Of a DNA stretch of 64,000 nt, positions 24,408-37,725 are shown in pieces; the stretch's first letter is position 1, and every line of letters starts with the position of its first letter. This DNA is from Rhodeus uyekii (Eukaryota; Chordata; Actinopteri; Cypriniformes; Acheilognathidae), in the NCBI GenBank assembly GCA_037043235.1, contig JAWRVZ010000004.1, positions 416,001 to 480,000 on the forward strand, read 5' to 3'. Position numbers and translations under genes: made by a program. Under the pieces are notes generated by a model. It ran no database searches. It was not told where the DNA came from and saw only the letters and a program-made list of their open reading frames with translations.

Positions 24408-27317
24408 CGTCTCAGTGAGCTGTGCTTCATATATCTCTACACTATTAAAAATCCTTTCTTTTTTATTATGGCAAAATGTTGTCACACCTGAACCTTTGGT
24501 CCAATTGAATTTGTGTTGCTTCATAATAGTCTCCTCATACCGCCCATCACTATGTTGTTTCCTCGCATGCATTCTCACCAAAAATGTCTTTGTTTGCCAT
24601 CTAATTACTGAGAGCTCTCAACTGTAATGTGGGTTTGCTTTGACAGACCCTGACATGATCTGTTTGATTATATTCAGCTTGCCTCAACGACAAAAACAAC
24701 TCTGTGTTTGCATCAACCATGTGCCTTTGGGCATTGAAACCCAGAATAACATTGATTATGTTGTTGCCATCAAAACCACCTTTAATCATAGATCAATTTC
24801 TGTGATTTCAGTTATAGAAACATGAATGCTTGATGACAGAGAGAAATGAAAGCTTGAGCGCACAAGAAAAAAATCAAGAAATGATTTTGGGAGTAAAGGA
24901 ACCAATCCATTGGCCAGTGTAAATATTTTTTTACTAAGAGTTACTATGTGATTATGCTTGTTTGTTTGAGGAGAAGCATCAATAGCACAGGAATCAATGG
25001 AGATAAAGTGTGGGAGAGAAGAAAAGGACAGCTGGAGGGAAAAAGAGAAATATAAAACGGGCTAATAGGAAGTGCTTCCTCCTTCACCCTTGATCCCTTT
25101 GCATTTCCCATCAATGAGTCTCTCTGTTCTCTCAGGTCATTACCAGTTGCTCTACATCCCATGATGGGATGGGAATCTTAAGCAATTGACCAATTCTGGG
25201 GAGGTAGTCAATTGACTAATTCAATTCCAGTTCTTTACAAACATTAAAATCCTGAACACTTACCGACCCCAAACTTTGAATTTTAGAGTAAAATATTTAT
25301 TTATTATTGTCAAATATGTGACTGATTGATGATTTAGTATTGGCACAATAGTAGTTTAGTACTTTGATGTTCTATCTGCCTTGGCATAAGAGTGCCCATC
25401 CAAGAGCCAGTAACATATCGGAAAATCTAGAAACTAATTTGGTACTTAAATTTATGTTTTTAAAAATGGGACCATCCGGAATTTCAACCCATTCTCTCTT
25501 CCCACCCTACTCCACACTTATATAATGCTATCTAATGGCTATGACATTCTGAACTGCTGCAGGTTTGCAAATTATTTCTGCATGGATTAGTTGCATTTAA
25601 GAAGTTGGTCCTGGATCAGCACTTCAGGAAAACTTTTATATCCAGCCAAGTTGCTGACAGCAGCAGTAGCACTACATCTTACCTCCAACTCCCTAATGCT
25701 GCATTCAGTGGGACGCCCTGTGCCACTTGGTCTTTGAAATGGACCTAGTTTCACACTGCATTTATCTTTTTTCCTCTTTAAGAAGCCATTGTGCTATTCA
25801 CCCAAACTCCAACCAGACAAAATGCTCAATTTAAGCTTTTCACGTGTGAGTTTATTGACTCAGGAGTGTTTAGGTGCGTGTGCAGTCAAAACTGCCTCCC
25901 TCCGTCTTACCTCTTTCACCGAGATACTCAAATTCCTTGAAGTGTTAAATAAAAAGGCAAGAGAGGTGTATGATGAAGACTCTTTCACACAATCTGCATA
26001 CAGAAGCAGTGAAGGCAGATTAGTGCGTGGTATCGAGCTGTGAAGCGTCTGTGTAAAGCTTTGCTCACAGGGCTTTATCTGCTCACTTCCTCAAAGGAGT
26101 TCAATTGTGCCTTTTGAAATCCACCTGGGTTTCAGGCTTAATCTTGTTGTTACCTTTGCAGGCTGTTTGCCTATTATTTCTAATTTTATTCCAGCTTCTC
26201 TTTTTCCTTTTTTCTTCTTCTTTGCACTCCCAAATTTGCTGATAGTTTCTAAGTGCAAACACTAGAGGTAGAGGGGGAAAAAACTTGCAATATTTTACTT
26301 CATTATACAGTATTGATATTTTAACAGCAAGAATAAATTATTGTAGTTACACTTCACATTTAATATTTATGGGAAAACTAGATTGGTCACCAATCATAGT
26401 ATGCAAGAAGATGAAATGTACTGTGACATTAGATTGCTAGTCTCCTTAGATATTTGACTTGCGGCAAAAAGTGTTGGTAGGGTTGCACCAGCGATTAGTA
26501 AGTTACTTAAATCGGAGTGTGAAGTCCACACTAGGCTTAGTGACTATTGGCTAGTTTGCAGCTATTTTTACAGTAAATTTGGTTACGCCATTTGAGGCAG
26601 AACGTAACTAGTATGTTATAAGCTCTTTGTAAAGTATGCATATATCTATAATATAGAATTGACCTTTTATGATGCAATAACAGCCTTCAAATATGTGAGC
26701 AGAAGTTGTTAAAACACTGAATTTCAGACAAAACGGTCAAAATAAGTTTATTTTTGAAATTATTAGTATTATGTTTGAAATTTATCAGAAGCGATATTTG
26801 ACATGAGTTGAAATAAGAAATTACATTTATTTGTTATGATTTTATTTATAGGCAAATGTACATTTCATACAGAATTGTGCTATTTAGATCTGGTTCGTGT
26901 TGAAGAGCGGCTAAAAAGTAATTTATTCATGTAATGTACTAAATTAAACTGTAAATGAGTGTCAACATCAAATGTCAAGTTTTGTCTGGTAAACCTATTA
27001 ATGCAGTACAATAAATCTGCTGTTTTATTCTAATTTTTACTCCTGGTCAGAGGCTTTTGTAAATATTTGTTTATATTCACTCATGTTTCAACTAAGTTTA
27101 AGTTTGGTGCAAAATTTTCAGCAGTGTGTCAAGTTGTAACTTGCATATTGTGATATGCACACCATGTAAAAATAAATGTTTTTGTATTTATATAGAAACA
27201 TTTATTTAAATAGCAGAAAAAAATAAATTATTATTGTGCCACCTATAAAATATGAAAAAATTTTTTAACAGTAATACCGTAAAGTTGACAGACTTAGTCA
27301 TTGTATCACCAGGTCTC
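24408..27317. other. Intronic DNA without recognised genes
   Basis: An 84-codon open frame at 25789-26043 has no recognisable domain. I see no exon or bounded repeat. Confidence 0.4.
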
Positions 27318-29369
27318 CACTAGGGATGTCATTGTAAACAAATTCCAATGATCGTTCGTTGTATAAATTAACAATAAATTAATCGATTAATTGTTAGCGT
27401 TAATACTGAAATATTCATCTACTGCATTGGCATATAGCCAACAGCATGACAGTGTGTTCAAATGTGGCTCAAAAGTCCATGTTAATCACCAAATGATTGA
27501 CAAGGGTTTTTCGTCTAAATAAAGTTATCACCACTAGTAGTCACCATGCTCACGTCACCGCGGCCTCATATGCATGTTACTCAGAATCTGTAACTCCTGT
27601 CGTGGAAGCGCTCATCCCATAATAACATGCTGAAACATGACAACTAAACCCAATGAATTCCCAAGTATTTAATACAAAATTCATTATAATGTTATGTAAT
27701 ATGTTATAATATCATAGTTATTATTCGTCATTTGCTATTTTAGTGAATGCACAAGTGAACTTGAACTAAGTTATGTGCTAGTTGTGGATATGCTCTTCCT
27801 GGAGCAAAGTGTTGAAGCATGGCAACTAAACCCAAATAATACACAAGGCTTTATTAAAAATGTTATTTTCTTTATCATGTTGTGTAACATGACTGTCCCA
27901 ATCATAGTTATTATTAGTCGTGCAAGTGCAAGGTCACTTTACAGCATTTTTACACAATTTTTTTCTGTTACTTGATGTAATCACAGACGGATCCAATGAT
28001 GGTAAGATCAGATCTTCGTGTGGCGCACCGGCTGTTGTTAAACTCATTGTGCATACAAAATCTCACTGGATTATTACAAGTAATCAAAATGAAGTAATAT
28101 TTCTTACTGAATATATTAATGAATATCTGCCTTAAAACTATTTTATTGGTGACAATACTAATGTGCCTTAGACTTTTGCAAAGCACTATATATCCTTACA
28201 TAACACTAACACAATAAAAGTGCAATATTGCAACTTAGATTTGCATAAAACAAAAGGTTGTGCATGTACATGTAAATTTAGTCATTATGGTTGCACTTGC
28301 TGCATTTCTCATTGTGTCTGCTTTGTGCGATTTAATAGCATTCATAGTCTCAATAGTTTCCATGGTGTTTTCCGGATGTGCTGGTTTGACGTTTTACTCT
28401 GTGAGTGTGTTTGAAAGCCGTTTTCTTTTTATGGTTTTACACTGTCTTGTCTCTGCCTCCTCACATATGCACGCTTTGTAGTTCATTGACAGCATGTGAA
28501 CAATATTACATGCAACTAGCTGTCTTTACATAGTACCATATGGGGTGATGTTTTCCCTCCCCCAATACCAATATTTCACTGTCATTGTAATTTTTGCATG
28601 TTGCATGTTTGAACAGTCCTTGCGCTCCCCCCGTCGACAATTTCGCGCGGACCCATCATCCATCTCGCTCGCACCCAAATGGGTAAAGGGTCTACTTTTA
28701 TTTGTGTTCACTCACAATAACAACAAAATTTTGTGGTTTTATAAAATAAAGAAAACCAATAGGATACGCTTCCTGCTGTCTCAGACTACTGAACTGCAAG
28801 ACTTGAGAATTGTATCTATAGAATGCTTGAAATGTTTAGTTTTAAACAAACAATTCAAATCGAAAACAAATACTCTCTAATTTGTAATCCATATTTAAGT
28901 TGCATGTCTCTCTATAGGTGCTGACGAGTCAGCGTCAACTTTATATTTGCAGCTGACACTGACTTGGAAAACGGTGGTTTATAAATACATAATTAAAATT
29001 GGCGGGAGGTATTTAAGTACAGTGGAGTTCACTTATCTCGACTCACGTTTAAGTCGGCAATCCTATTATGTCAACGTTTTTGAAGTGGAACCGCCAAACT
29101 CTCTGTTTGTCTACGCATTTTCTTGTGGGTTATGTCGATTCTTTTATGTTGCCGGAATCTAAATCTCGAGCACAAAAGAGGGTTATATGGGTTATCTCGA
29201 TCAACGGTTATCTCAATGCTTTTTTGCAACCCCCGAGGCCGTCGACATAACCGAACTCCAATAAGGCAATAATTAAATAAGGCTAATATAAACATGCGAA
29301 TAGTCGACTAATGGCTTGAAAGAACGATTGCTAGTCGACTAGAAAAACCTTTAGTCATGGGACAGCCCT
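27318..29369. mobile_element. Putative hAT-like element, composite
   Basis: The left edge TAGGGATGTC and right edge GGACAGCCCTA are complementary in the manner of hAT termini, and TCGACTA motifs occur near the right end. No clean 8-bp duplication is found, so the two ends may belong to different elements. Two diverged copies of an internal block (around 27600-27740 and 27775-27930, both with GGCAACTAAACCCAA-like cores) lie inside, as does a CAGTGGAGTTC MITE. Confidence 0.45.
29020..29262. mobile_element. CAGTGGAGTTC-type MITE, short copy
   Basis: The left end CAGTGGAGTTCACTTATC follows TA; the right end GTCGACATAACCGAACTCC is its diverged complement. It is about 243 bp, nested in the hAT-like region. 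Confidence 0.7.
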
Positions 29370-31518
29370 ACTGGTCTCAGCATGCAAGAGGCAGCATGCA
29401 GTGTGTGTGTGCTACATAAGCATAGGTTACAAAACAAGTGGACTCTCAAACAGTACTGTTATAATACGAGAAGCAAATCTTTCAGAACCAGGCAAACTTC
29501 TGTAGGAGGAAATTTAGTTGTGTGAATTGTGCATTGGTTTGTATGTGTTTGGGTTTGTGGAAATCAAGAAGAATGGGGGTCTATACAGGCAATACTATCA
29601 TAGTATTTTCATACTTCATATAAATTTCATATAGACTTATGTAAAGGTTTGACTTGATATCAGAGTATTTTATACTGCAAACAAATTCATTACAGATAAA
29701 TTCAAAATATTCAATATATTGCTCAGCCTTCATGCCAATGTTATGCTTAATGTTACAAGATTACATCTGTTACGAGTGAGAAGTAAAGAAAGAAGTGGAA
29801 TCCACCAGAAAAAGGTGATTCACTGAGGCACCTTGCTTCACAGACTCCATTTACGATTATGACCCGTCTGTGTTTAATGCCCTGCTCAAGATGGCACTGC
29901 GATTGCCTGATCCTATAATAGGTGGGCTCTCTTATCTCAATCGAGTACTCCGAGCCACATAAACCACAGCCGGTCAATCACAGCACCTTTCCAAACAGCA
30001 CGCTACAGACCTCTGATCTAGTATAACGGTTGCTTAGACTATTGAATTTTACATCAAAATTAACAAGTATTAAACCAGCGGAGAGCAACTAGAAGCTTAT
30101 AAATGACTACCGCTTCAAAAAATTAACCTCCTTCGGGCTTTGTTGTGTTACCTCAAAATAAGCAAATAAAGCAATAAAGTGTATATCTCATAGTGTTTAA
30201 GGAGCTCTTTAAAACCGATAGGTCTAGATTGAATGACTATTTCCCATCTGCTTCATTGCTCTTTAAAATTGCTTTGGTAATTCTTCAAATATCAGGAAAC
30301 CGAAGGTGTCAAGCGCATTTAGAATGTGGTCTAGTGTTCTCTGTGAAGTCTTGGAGGAAATGGTTTGTTAAAAATGAAGTACGCTGGAGTTGTGTCCTGT
30401 GCAGACTGCCCGCTCTGTGAAGTACTTTCAGCAGACACAAAGAGGTCACCTACCGCTAACCATCTCAGATCTGCAGTCCGTCAGTAATCAGTGTGGTCTC
30501 TCGAGCATGGGACCTTGGGAATGTCATGGCTTTGCGTGCTTGCTTAGTAAACTCACACACACGCATCTCTTGCTCGTTTCAACACACTAATATGCAGGGA
30601 GACTTCCTGGACTCAAGTCTGTATTAAAGCGTCAGCAGGGAAATGGAGAAAAATAACATTTGCACAGTTGCGAGCCGGATATGTGTATATGTGATGCGTG
30701 ATGATTATTTTATGTCAGAGCGTCCATGCTTATTGTTTGCATTATTTTTTATTTTTTGGTTCACAAAAAATAAAATTCATGGGAATGTACATTCAATCTT
30801 TGATTTTATGTATGTGCGAGTATCTGCATAATGAAGTATTTGCTGCTTGTAATGCATACCTTTTTTTAATCAGCACATCCCATGAGTGGGTGCTTGAAGC
30901 TGCCTTCCTGCATTGGCAGTCCTGCAGCAAAATTAGTAAAACCAACACTTGAGCTCGCCAGTTTTCTCAAACCAAAGCAACACAACCCTCCCCAAGTCAC
31001 ACATCCGCTTCCTTCCACCCTCCAAGTCACAACATCTGGCAACTTTTGCTGCTGTGGATAATTTTAAGCATATTACAGTGAGGCAGTGTATAGTGAAGTG
31101 TGGTACTTCTGTGTGTCTTGTGGCACTAAACAGAACTATATTCCCAGTCGCAAAAATGGAATTTAGTGTATAATGTGAAACGTCACTGAATTTGGCAAAA
31201 TTTGTCAAAATCATAAGTGAGGACTAGTGACGTGAATATTAAATATTTAGTTTGTTTTAACTATTGAACAGTACTTCTCAAAGTAAGAATAATAATATTA
31301 CAGTTTATTCATTCATGATTTTTTTAAATTATTGTTTTTCATGTTTTATTTAAACAGTAAACCTATGTTGTGTAGCACTTTTTTTTTCCCAGAGAATTTT
31401 GAATAATAAAATCCAGAATCCAGAAAATAAATCAAGGCACTATATACATAAATATATTTAAAAAAAAAATAATAATAATAATAATCTATATATATATATA
31501 TATATATATATACGCATA
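29370..31518. other. Intronic DNA without recognised genes
   Basis: Unique-looking sequence ending in an AT microsatellite at about 31485-31512. No exon is seen. Confidence 0.4.
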
Positions 31519-31872
31519 CAATAATACCTCGGTTTACGAGTGACTTTGTATACGAGCATGGAAAGTCAAATCGCAGTAACACCCTCCTTTCGTCTCCATC
31601 ACGACAGCAGAGACTCTACTCAAAGGTAAAGTGTTTTTAGAGTTTAACTGTCAGTTATTAATTAATATTTATATGATATCTTAATGGTTAGAATTTTAAC
31701 TGTAATAGGGTAAAACCCAAAAAAATATTTAAAATGGGCATTTATGGTCATGTGGAACGAATCGAGTGATTTTTATTGCATTCTTATGGGGAAAATAGTT
31801 TTGATGTAGAAGAATTTTGAGTTACGAGCTCGCTCTTGGAACGCATTAAACTCGTAAACTGAGGTATTACTG
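31519..31872. mobile_element. CAGTAATACC-type MITE, copy 2
   Basis: It has the same terminal repeats as the copies at 15218 and 61232 (left CAATAATACCTCGG after TA; right GAGGTATTACTG). It is 354 bp, inserted directly after an AT run. Confidence 0.8.
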
Positions 31873-33640
31873 CTTTTATTTTATATATTTGCTTGTATAA
31901 ATAATTTACACACCTCACCTTCAAGAAAGTTAATATTATGTTCAGCTTGAAAGGAATGAAGAGTGTGACAAGGTCAATCTTTGTCCTTGAGATAAGGCTT
32001 GTGAAGGATCTTTGGTAATTAAGTGCTGCTTATGGCTCACTAACCACCTCTCTCTCTCTCTGTAGTCTTCAGAGGTGTTCAACCCATAACATAGTGGCTC
32101 TGGTTCTAGAGGAAGATAAGGGGGTGGGGAACATGGCCCCTATGATGTGTGAGTTGTTAAATCTCTGGGCTTGTTTCAGTGTAAGGTAGCTTGGCTGGGA
32201 AGATAGGGGAGACTTAGATGAAATCCTCTTGTTCTGATGGGAGGCAAGAGCCTGGGATTTGATCACAGTTTCAGAGAAGAATTCCACAGAATATCTCTTT
32301 CTTTCTAATCTGTTGCAACTCAGTGGCTGTTGGACAATTTTCTGCTCTCTTTTGGTTGGTTTCACGATTTTTTTACTTTTATTGGGTCCCTATTATTTTT
32401 TTATCAGTGTTGTTTAGCATTATTTATATACTGTTATGGTACTTATTAATTAATTTATTTATTTATTAGCTTTTATTTTTATACTTTTTGTTTCATTTTC
32501 ATATTTTCATTTTTAGTCAATTTATGTGCTTTAGTCATTTTTGTTGTGTATGTGTATATATATTTGTTTTCCTGTTTAGGCTATAGCTTTAGGAATCTTA
32601 GTATTTCATCAATTTCTTTAGTTTTTTCATCATTTTCAGTTAACTTTCTCTTTTTTTTTATATGAGATTTTTTGGTAGATTTACTTGTCAATATTTGAAA
32701 AGTCAATGCACTGTAATTGACCATATTTGCTACTACTTTCATCTCTCATTTTTATCTGATAAATAAAATACCTCTTTGTTTTAGTTTGGTTCTATTCTGC
32801 ATGTAACCTCCACTCTCTGTGATACAATGGGTTTCCCATAGTTTATAAGCACGTAGCGAGGTTCAGCTGGTTGGTTTACTGTAGGCATATTGATTGCACG
32901 AAGAACAGAAAAAACTAATATTTGGTACAGAAGAATAGTACACCCATCTAGACCAAGTGTGTTCAATTGATGCACATGATTAAAGCTGAACATGTGTTAA
33001 ATCGCTGTCCTCTCTGTCTGATAAAGCTCTTATTGGTCTCTCTCCCAGAGAGCTGACAGCATCATCAATCGCTCTCCCTCAATCGCTTCAGGCTCTTTTA
33101 CCCCTGCTACAAATTTACTGGACTTAAAGCAAAACCGTCTTTATCCTCACACATAAACAAACAAAAGTAAGGCTTCATAAATTCACAGTGATGTGTACCT
33201 GGGCCTTTGTAATTGCTCTCGATGGAGCTGTGTGTTCAATTAATTCAAACTTTCTTCCCAATTAAACTATAAACAAGACAAGAGGAAATGACAGAGACAC
33301 ATAATGCACTTAGCCTCATAGTGCTTGCTGTTTGTTGTTTAAATCTAAAGCTTGAATCGTTTACTGCTCAAGACTTTATTTCTAAACCAGAACAGTTGTT
33401 ATCAAGTGCGAGTCTAGCATTGTTTCTCAAGTGATCCAATTTTTTTCTTCCTGTGTCCTGCAGACTAGATTTATTAGTGTGGTGGTTTGTTTCATTGTTG
33501 TTGGAAAAAAAGTAATTCCACCCTCCACTTAAGCTTAACATTTGAAGAAGCAGGAACATCTGAACTGAACTTTTATATTTGTTTTGGACCAAACCTCTTC
33601 TGTAAATGTACATGCCCCTGTACTTAACTCCCTCTCTTCT
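31873..33640. other. Intronic DNA up to the LA2 acceptor
   Basis: AT-rich sequence with T-rich runs. The last 30 bp is the pyrimidine tract of the LA2 acceptor. No exon or complete repeat is recognised. Confidence 0.4.
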
Positions 33641-33652
33641 CTTCTTGAACAG

Positions 33653-33775
33653 CAAAAAAGACATGTGCAACAACAGACTTTGCATGTAAGAATGGGCAGT
33701 GTGTCCCGGCTCGATGGAGGTGTGATGGAGAGCCAGAGTGTCCAGATGGTTCGGATGAAGCAGACTCCACCTGCA
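33653..33775 (+). CDS. lrp8: Internal exon: LDL-receptor class A module (LA2) of an ApoER2/LRP8-like receptor
   Basis: The exon encodes one complete LDL-receptor class A module, an extracellular calcium-binding ligand-binding repeat of the ApoE-receptor family. It starts with the last two bases of a split codon, reads KKTCATTDFACKNGQC and continues to CDGEPECPDGSDE and STC. All six cysteines and the acidic DGSDE calcium cluster are present. A pyrimidine-rich tract and AG precede it (33651-33652) and GTGAGT follows (33776). The length is 123 nt, phase 1 at both ends, as is usual for single-module LA exons in this family. The A left at the 3' end joins GT of the exon at 60350 to give Ser. The ECPDGSDE...STC stretch resembles LRP8; KNGQCVP also recalls VLDLR, so VLDLR is the main alternative. 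The open frame is too short to stand out as an ORF; a longer overlapping frame here is spurious. The LA call is very firm, the paralogue less so. Confidence 0.88.
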
Positions 33776-33790
33776 GTGAGTACAGTGAGT
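33776..33790 (+). promoter_or_regulatory. lrp8: Tandem 5' splice sites, 9 nt apart
   Basis: GTGAGT occurs at 33776-33781 and again at 33785-33790, embedded in a 9-nt near-repeat (GCAGTGAGT then ACAGTGAGT). Both leave phase 1. The first gives Cys-Ser-Arg across the junction. The second would insert Ser-Glu-Tyr between the LA2 and LA3 modules without changing frame. Both have A at -1 and the same six intronic bases, so neither is clearly stronger from sequence alone. The first matches the usual LA exon length and linker. Confidence 0.6.
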
Positions 33791-36700
33791 GTTTGCATGT
33801 TTGTACATGTCTTTATTATGCTGATTCTGGTTATTTTTATCCAAATGTAAGCATATATAAACCTATAGGGAAATTTAATTTGAAAGTGAGCATGACCATA
33901 CATCTATAGTAATTTCAGTGCCATAGAAAAAAGTATGAAGTACATCGAAAATATCAGTATGATTTAAAAAGAAAAAAGAAGAGAGACAATAAATGAATAC
34001 TTGTATTAAGTAAGGATGCATTACATTTTTTAAAGTGAGTAAAAATGTCAAATAAATGCTGTTCTTTAAAACCTTTCTCTTTGCAAAGAACTATTTTATT
34101 TTTCCACAAATATTTTAAGCAGCACAACTGACTGTTTTCAACAATGATTATAATAAGAAATGTGTCTTGAGCACCAAATCAACACATTAGAATGATTTCT
34201 CAAAGATCATGTGACCCTGAAGCCTAAAGTAATGATCCTAAAATTTGACTTTTTTTGTATATATTACCACATGGAAGTGTAAATATAAATATTAACAAAA
34301 AAATTACTGCTGTGTTATGTAGTCTTGAATTATTTCTTAATTTAGCAAGCTTTACTTCAAGGGGTTTCCAAGTAATTATTCAAGTAAATAGTGAGTGATT
34401 ACAAATAAGTAAATAAAGACCAGCAAGATGTTTTCCTTCCCTTTTAATATTGTTGTTTGATTAATTTAAACAACATAATGGATAGCAGTGGGTCTATAAG
34501 GGTGCATTTGAATAGCAGTGCGCAGATATGATATTTTGACACTTTATTTTGAATCAAAATGTGTTATCTTGAGAAGTCAGCCTTACACCAGTGTTTGTTG
34601 GCAAACAATTCTTCTGCATGCATTATTTATTTCAAATCGGATTGTTTTAGTAACATCATTTGGAATTCTCCCTATTGGTTTTATGCCTTGAAAGGAGGTG
34701 TAAATACTCAGATTACTGCAAATATCTTTATACTTAGACTGTCGTCTTCTTCTTTGTTGTTGTAAACCTATTAGCCATGCACATAAACCACTTTTTATTT
34801 TTTTTTCTACCAAGAATTTCTTGTGCCTTTTTGGCAAAATTAATAATTGTTATTTTAAGCTGTGTATTGAGCCTTTCTCTCTGGCCATGGGATGTGTTTT
34901 CGCCGTTGGCTGAATTAGGCTCCAGCTGCTAATTGACAGCAGTAATTTTCACTCCCCTCGGCATACTCGCTCACATGTGTACTAGTAATTGATACTGTCC
35001 AACCAGATCACAAACAAATCACATTTTTACACATAATCCTTATGTTCTGATTCAGTTACTTAATTACTGAGTCAGAAGTAGATTCTGGCTTACTTTTCTT
35101 TCTTTACCGATATCTGAAGGAAAGCTTCCAGTTCAATGATTACAAGGTCAGATCAAAAACATCGATCTACTTTAATTTGGCTGTTTTCCCCCCGGTTTTT
35201 TTTCTTCTTCTTCTGGCTACAGTATCCTGGGCAGGAAGGGAGGAGTGAGTCCTAGGTTATGTTTGGAAAGGTGTACATTTTTCTATATGCATAAAATATC
35301 AGAATGACCTACCTCACTGTACTCAATAGAGTATGTATCCCACAAACATATTTACCTTGAACTTTCCTTGTGAATTTTATAATCTTCTTTTATATATTTT
35401 TTCCCAGATTGCCAATATCTACGACTTAATTTTTTTCCTCACAAAAAGTAATTAAAATGTTAATTTTATTTCAAAGATATTTATGTATGCAAAATAAATA
35501 AATATCAAATTGATTATCAGCTGCTAAAAGAGTTTTTTTTTTTTATTATATTTTTTTGCATTGATCAATGTTGGATATTTGATATAATTCACACTTCCCC
35601 GGTGTTTGCATTTATATTACCTTGCCATCACACTCACTTTAAAGTTTTTTTTTTTTTAAACAATATAAATGTAATAACTTTTATGGCTAAATCCACCTAC
35701 AATTTATTTACATTTTTTAATTTATTATTATAAGATTTTAATATCAGACATTTATCAGTTGTTGACCATAACATGAAAATAATTGTCAAGTTTTTAGGAT
35801 TTGCCAGAATCAGAGCATCCCTTAAAAAAAGAAGGAAAGAAAAAGAGATTACATGCAAATCTTGCATGCAATATGATATGGTCATGTGACAGCAATGTCT
35901 ACAATATGTATATATTGCATTTTGTCAATCTTCATTACAACTTTGCCAGCAATCTGTCTGCCTCTCTACTTTAGTATGTTCATATTCTGGATGTCTCTCA
36001 AAATAAAGTGGCAGGATAATGAATAAAGCAATGCAGGTTGTGCTAGTTTCAAAGCTCCCACCCACAGAGACCGTCCCCATATATTGGACAGGCGTGAAAT
36101 GACATTTGTCTCAAATATGATGTAGATTCCACTACCAAATGATTTTTTTTTTTTTTTTTGCAGAAACTATTTTTGCTTGATTTGCTTGTTAATGTCCGTC
36201 CAAATCAACCTACATTAATTTCATAAGCCAATCAAATGCATTGAGGCAAAAAAACTTGTATGTCTCAAAGCCATACACACAAATACATAGATGTATTCCC
36301 ACTAGTCCAAGGTCAAAGCTTGCAGCTGTATTCCAGACACATTTCCCATTATATCCCTTGACTGTATTAGATTGCTTTTCACAATTGCTCCTAGCTTTTT
36401 TCGGTGGCCTCTACAGAGGTTCTCCTTCTATCGGAGCAAAGTCACACAGAGTCGTATGGATCATAGTTCTTCACAACTTCTTTACACAAATCCCCCTTTG
36501 TGCCTGGAATAAGTCTAGATTCCCCAACATTAGCCTACCTCTAGTAATGCAGAGTATAAGTACTGTCATGCCATTACAACAGACTAACATGTTGTGCTCA
36601 ACCTGGTAATATTCAGTGAGTAATATTGAATAATGACCCGGGCTATGTGGTTTCGCAGTTTGGGATATCTTGATCAATGAGAACAGCAGGGCAGTCATTA

Positions 36701-37260
36701 TGGTTACATTAAAAAGTAATAAACAGGAGTGTGTGGACATGACTCAGGTGCTTGTACAGAACCGAATCATATGCTTGCAATATTATGAAAAATGAGATGA
36801 GTACCTTGCCTTGATTGGGTGGTAATTAATCAGTTTGATAGTGTGTTTGTGTGTGTGTGTGAGTGGAAAAAAAATTGGGATTGGATGGAGGGTCATATCT
36901 TGGCCCCTCCAGCTGTTGCAGGGCGGAATGGCATGTACTGTAGGGACTCTGGTCAAACATGTTGCCTTTTATTGTTAAACCGTCTTTATACAGATCTAGA
37001 CAAAAAAAACTTTTTATAGTGAATTACAAGGAGCCTAATTAGTTGTCCTTGCTAATGCAACAGGTTTAATGGTTTTTGTCTTTTATCCTTTTGAATGCTA
37101 GTGTTAATGCTATTAAAACATCACAAAGTTACAATGTATAATTTGGGGGGAGGAATATATGTGCATTAAATAAAATAAAAATAATTTTTAAATGGCTTTG
37201 TCTATAAAGGCTTAATTTAAATTATCAAAATTAACACTTTTATAAATTTAAACAGCTGTT
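33791..37260. other. Intronic DNA after the LA2 exon
   Basis: It holds the reverse-oriented interspersed repeat at 34010-34260, T-rich runs (35530, 35647, 36146) and a compact, repeat-free block at 34870-35010 with TAATTG-type sites. No exon is seen. Confidence 0.4.
34010..34260 (-). repeat. Interspersed fish-type repeat, reverse copy
   Basis: It contains GCAGCACAACTGACTGTTTTC, CATTAGAATGATTTCTCAA and ATGTGACCCTGAAG, which correspond on the opposite strand to parts of the repeat at 48268-48575. The class is unknown. Confidence 0.55.
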
Positions 37261-37264
37261 GTAA

Positions 37265-37340
37265 TTAGGGCTGCAACAAACGATTATCTTGATGATCAAG
37301 TTGGCTGATATTTATTTCTATTTAATCAATTAATTTGATA
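37265..37340. mobile_element. hAT-like terminal fragment
   Basis: It starts TTAGGGCTGCAACAAACGAT, a typical hAT-type terminus, with TTAATCAATTAA-like motifs. I do not find the matching right end. Confidence 0.4.
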
Positions 37341-37725
37341 AAAAACCCATTTTCTTTTTCTTTTCTTTTTTTTTGCACAGGGACAAAAATGTGTGGTGCA
37401 CTATTAAAAAATGTTAAGCTGTGTGTTTATGTTACCTTAAAATGCTATTTTTTACTTGATCTAACCTCTAGCTTAATTTCGTTAATGTAACAATGTATGC
37501 AATAGGGTTAGCTAACATGTTAGATTAGTACTGCATTGAACTCTCAGTGAAAACTAAAATGTCTAGGCCTACGTTTGCATGCAAGCTGCTGAATGTCATA
37601 CAGTACAATAATAACAGAGATGGACGTACATATTGTACACATCTTATGCTTCAGCATAATTCTTTCAAACTGCGTCAGCCATTTAAGGGAATTCATTTAA
37701 TTGGATGATTGTTAAAATTTAACTT

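Larger units (their letters stand above)
1..33652 (+). other. Upstream intron of the LRP8-like gene (at least 33.6 kb)
   Basis: No exon was recognised here on either strand. I looked for the Cys-rich CDG...DGSDE signature of LA1 and for a signal-peptide exon and did not see them. The sequence is AT-rich with many stops, dispersed transposons and simple repeats. Open frames up to about 150 codons occur but lack recognisable domains. An LA1 exon could be missed by eye. Confidence 0.6.

Noticed and set aside
28545..28880. 111-codon frame within the hAT-like region as a transposase
   Set aside because: I see no hAT dimerisation motif or BED finger; probably chance.
33584..33850. 88-codon open frame overlapping the LA2 exon
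   Set aside because: It runs in a different frame from the cysteine-rich LA module; the splice sites and module signature support the other frame.
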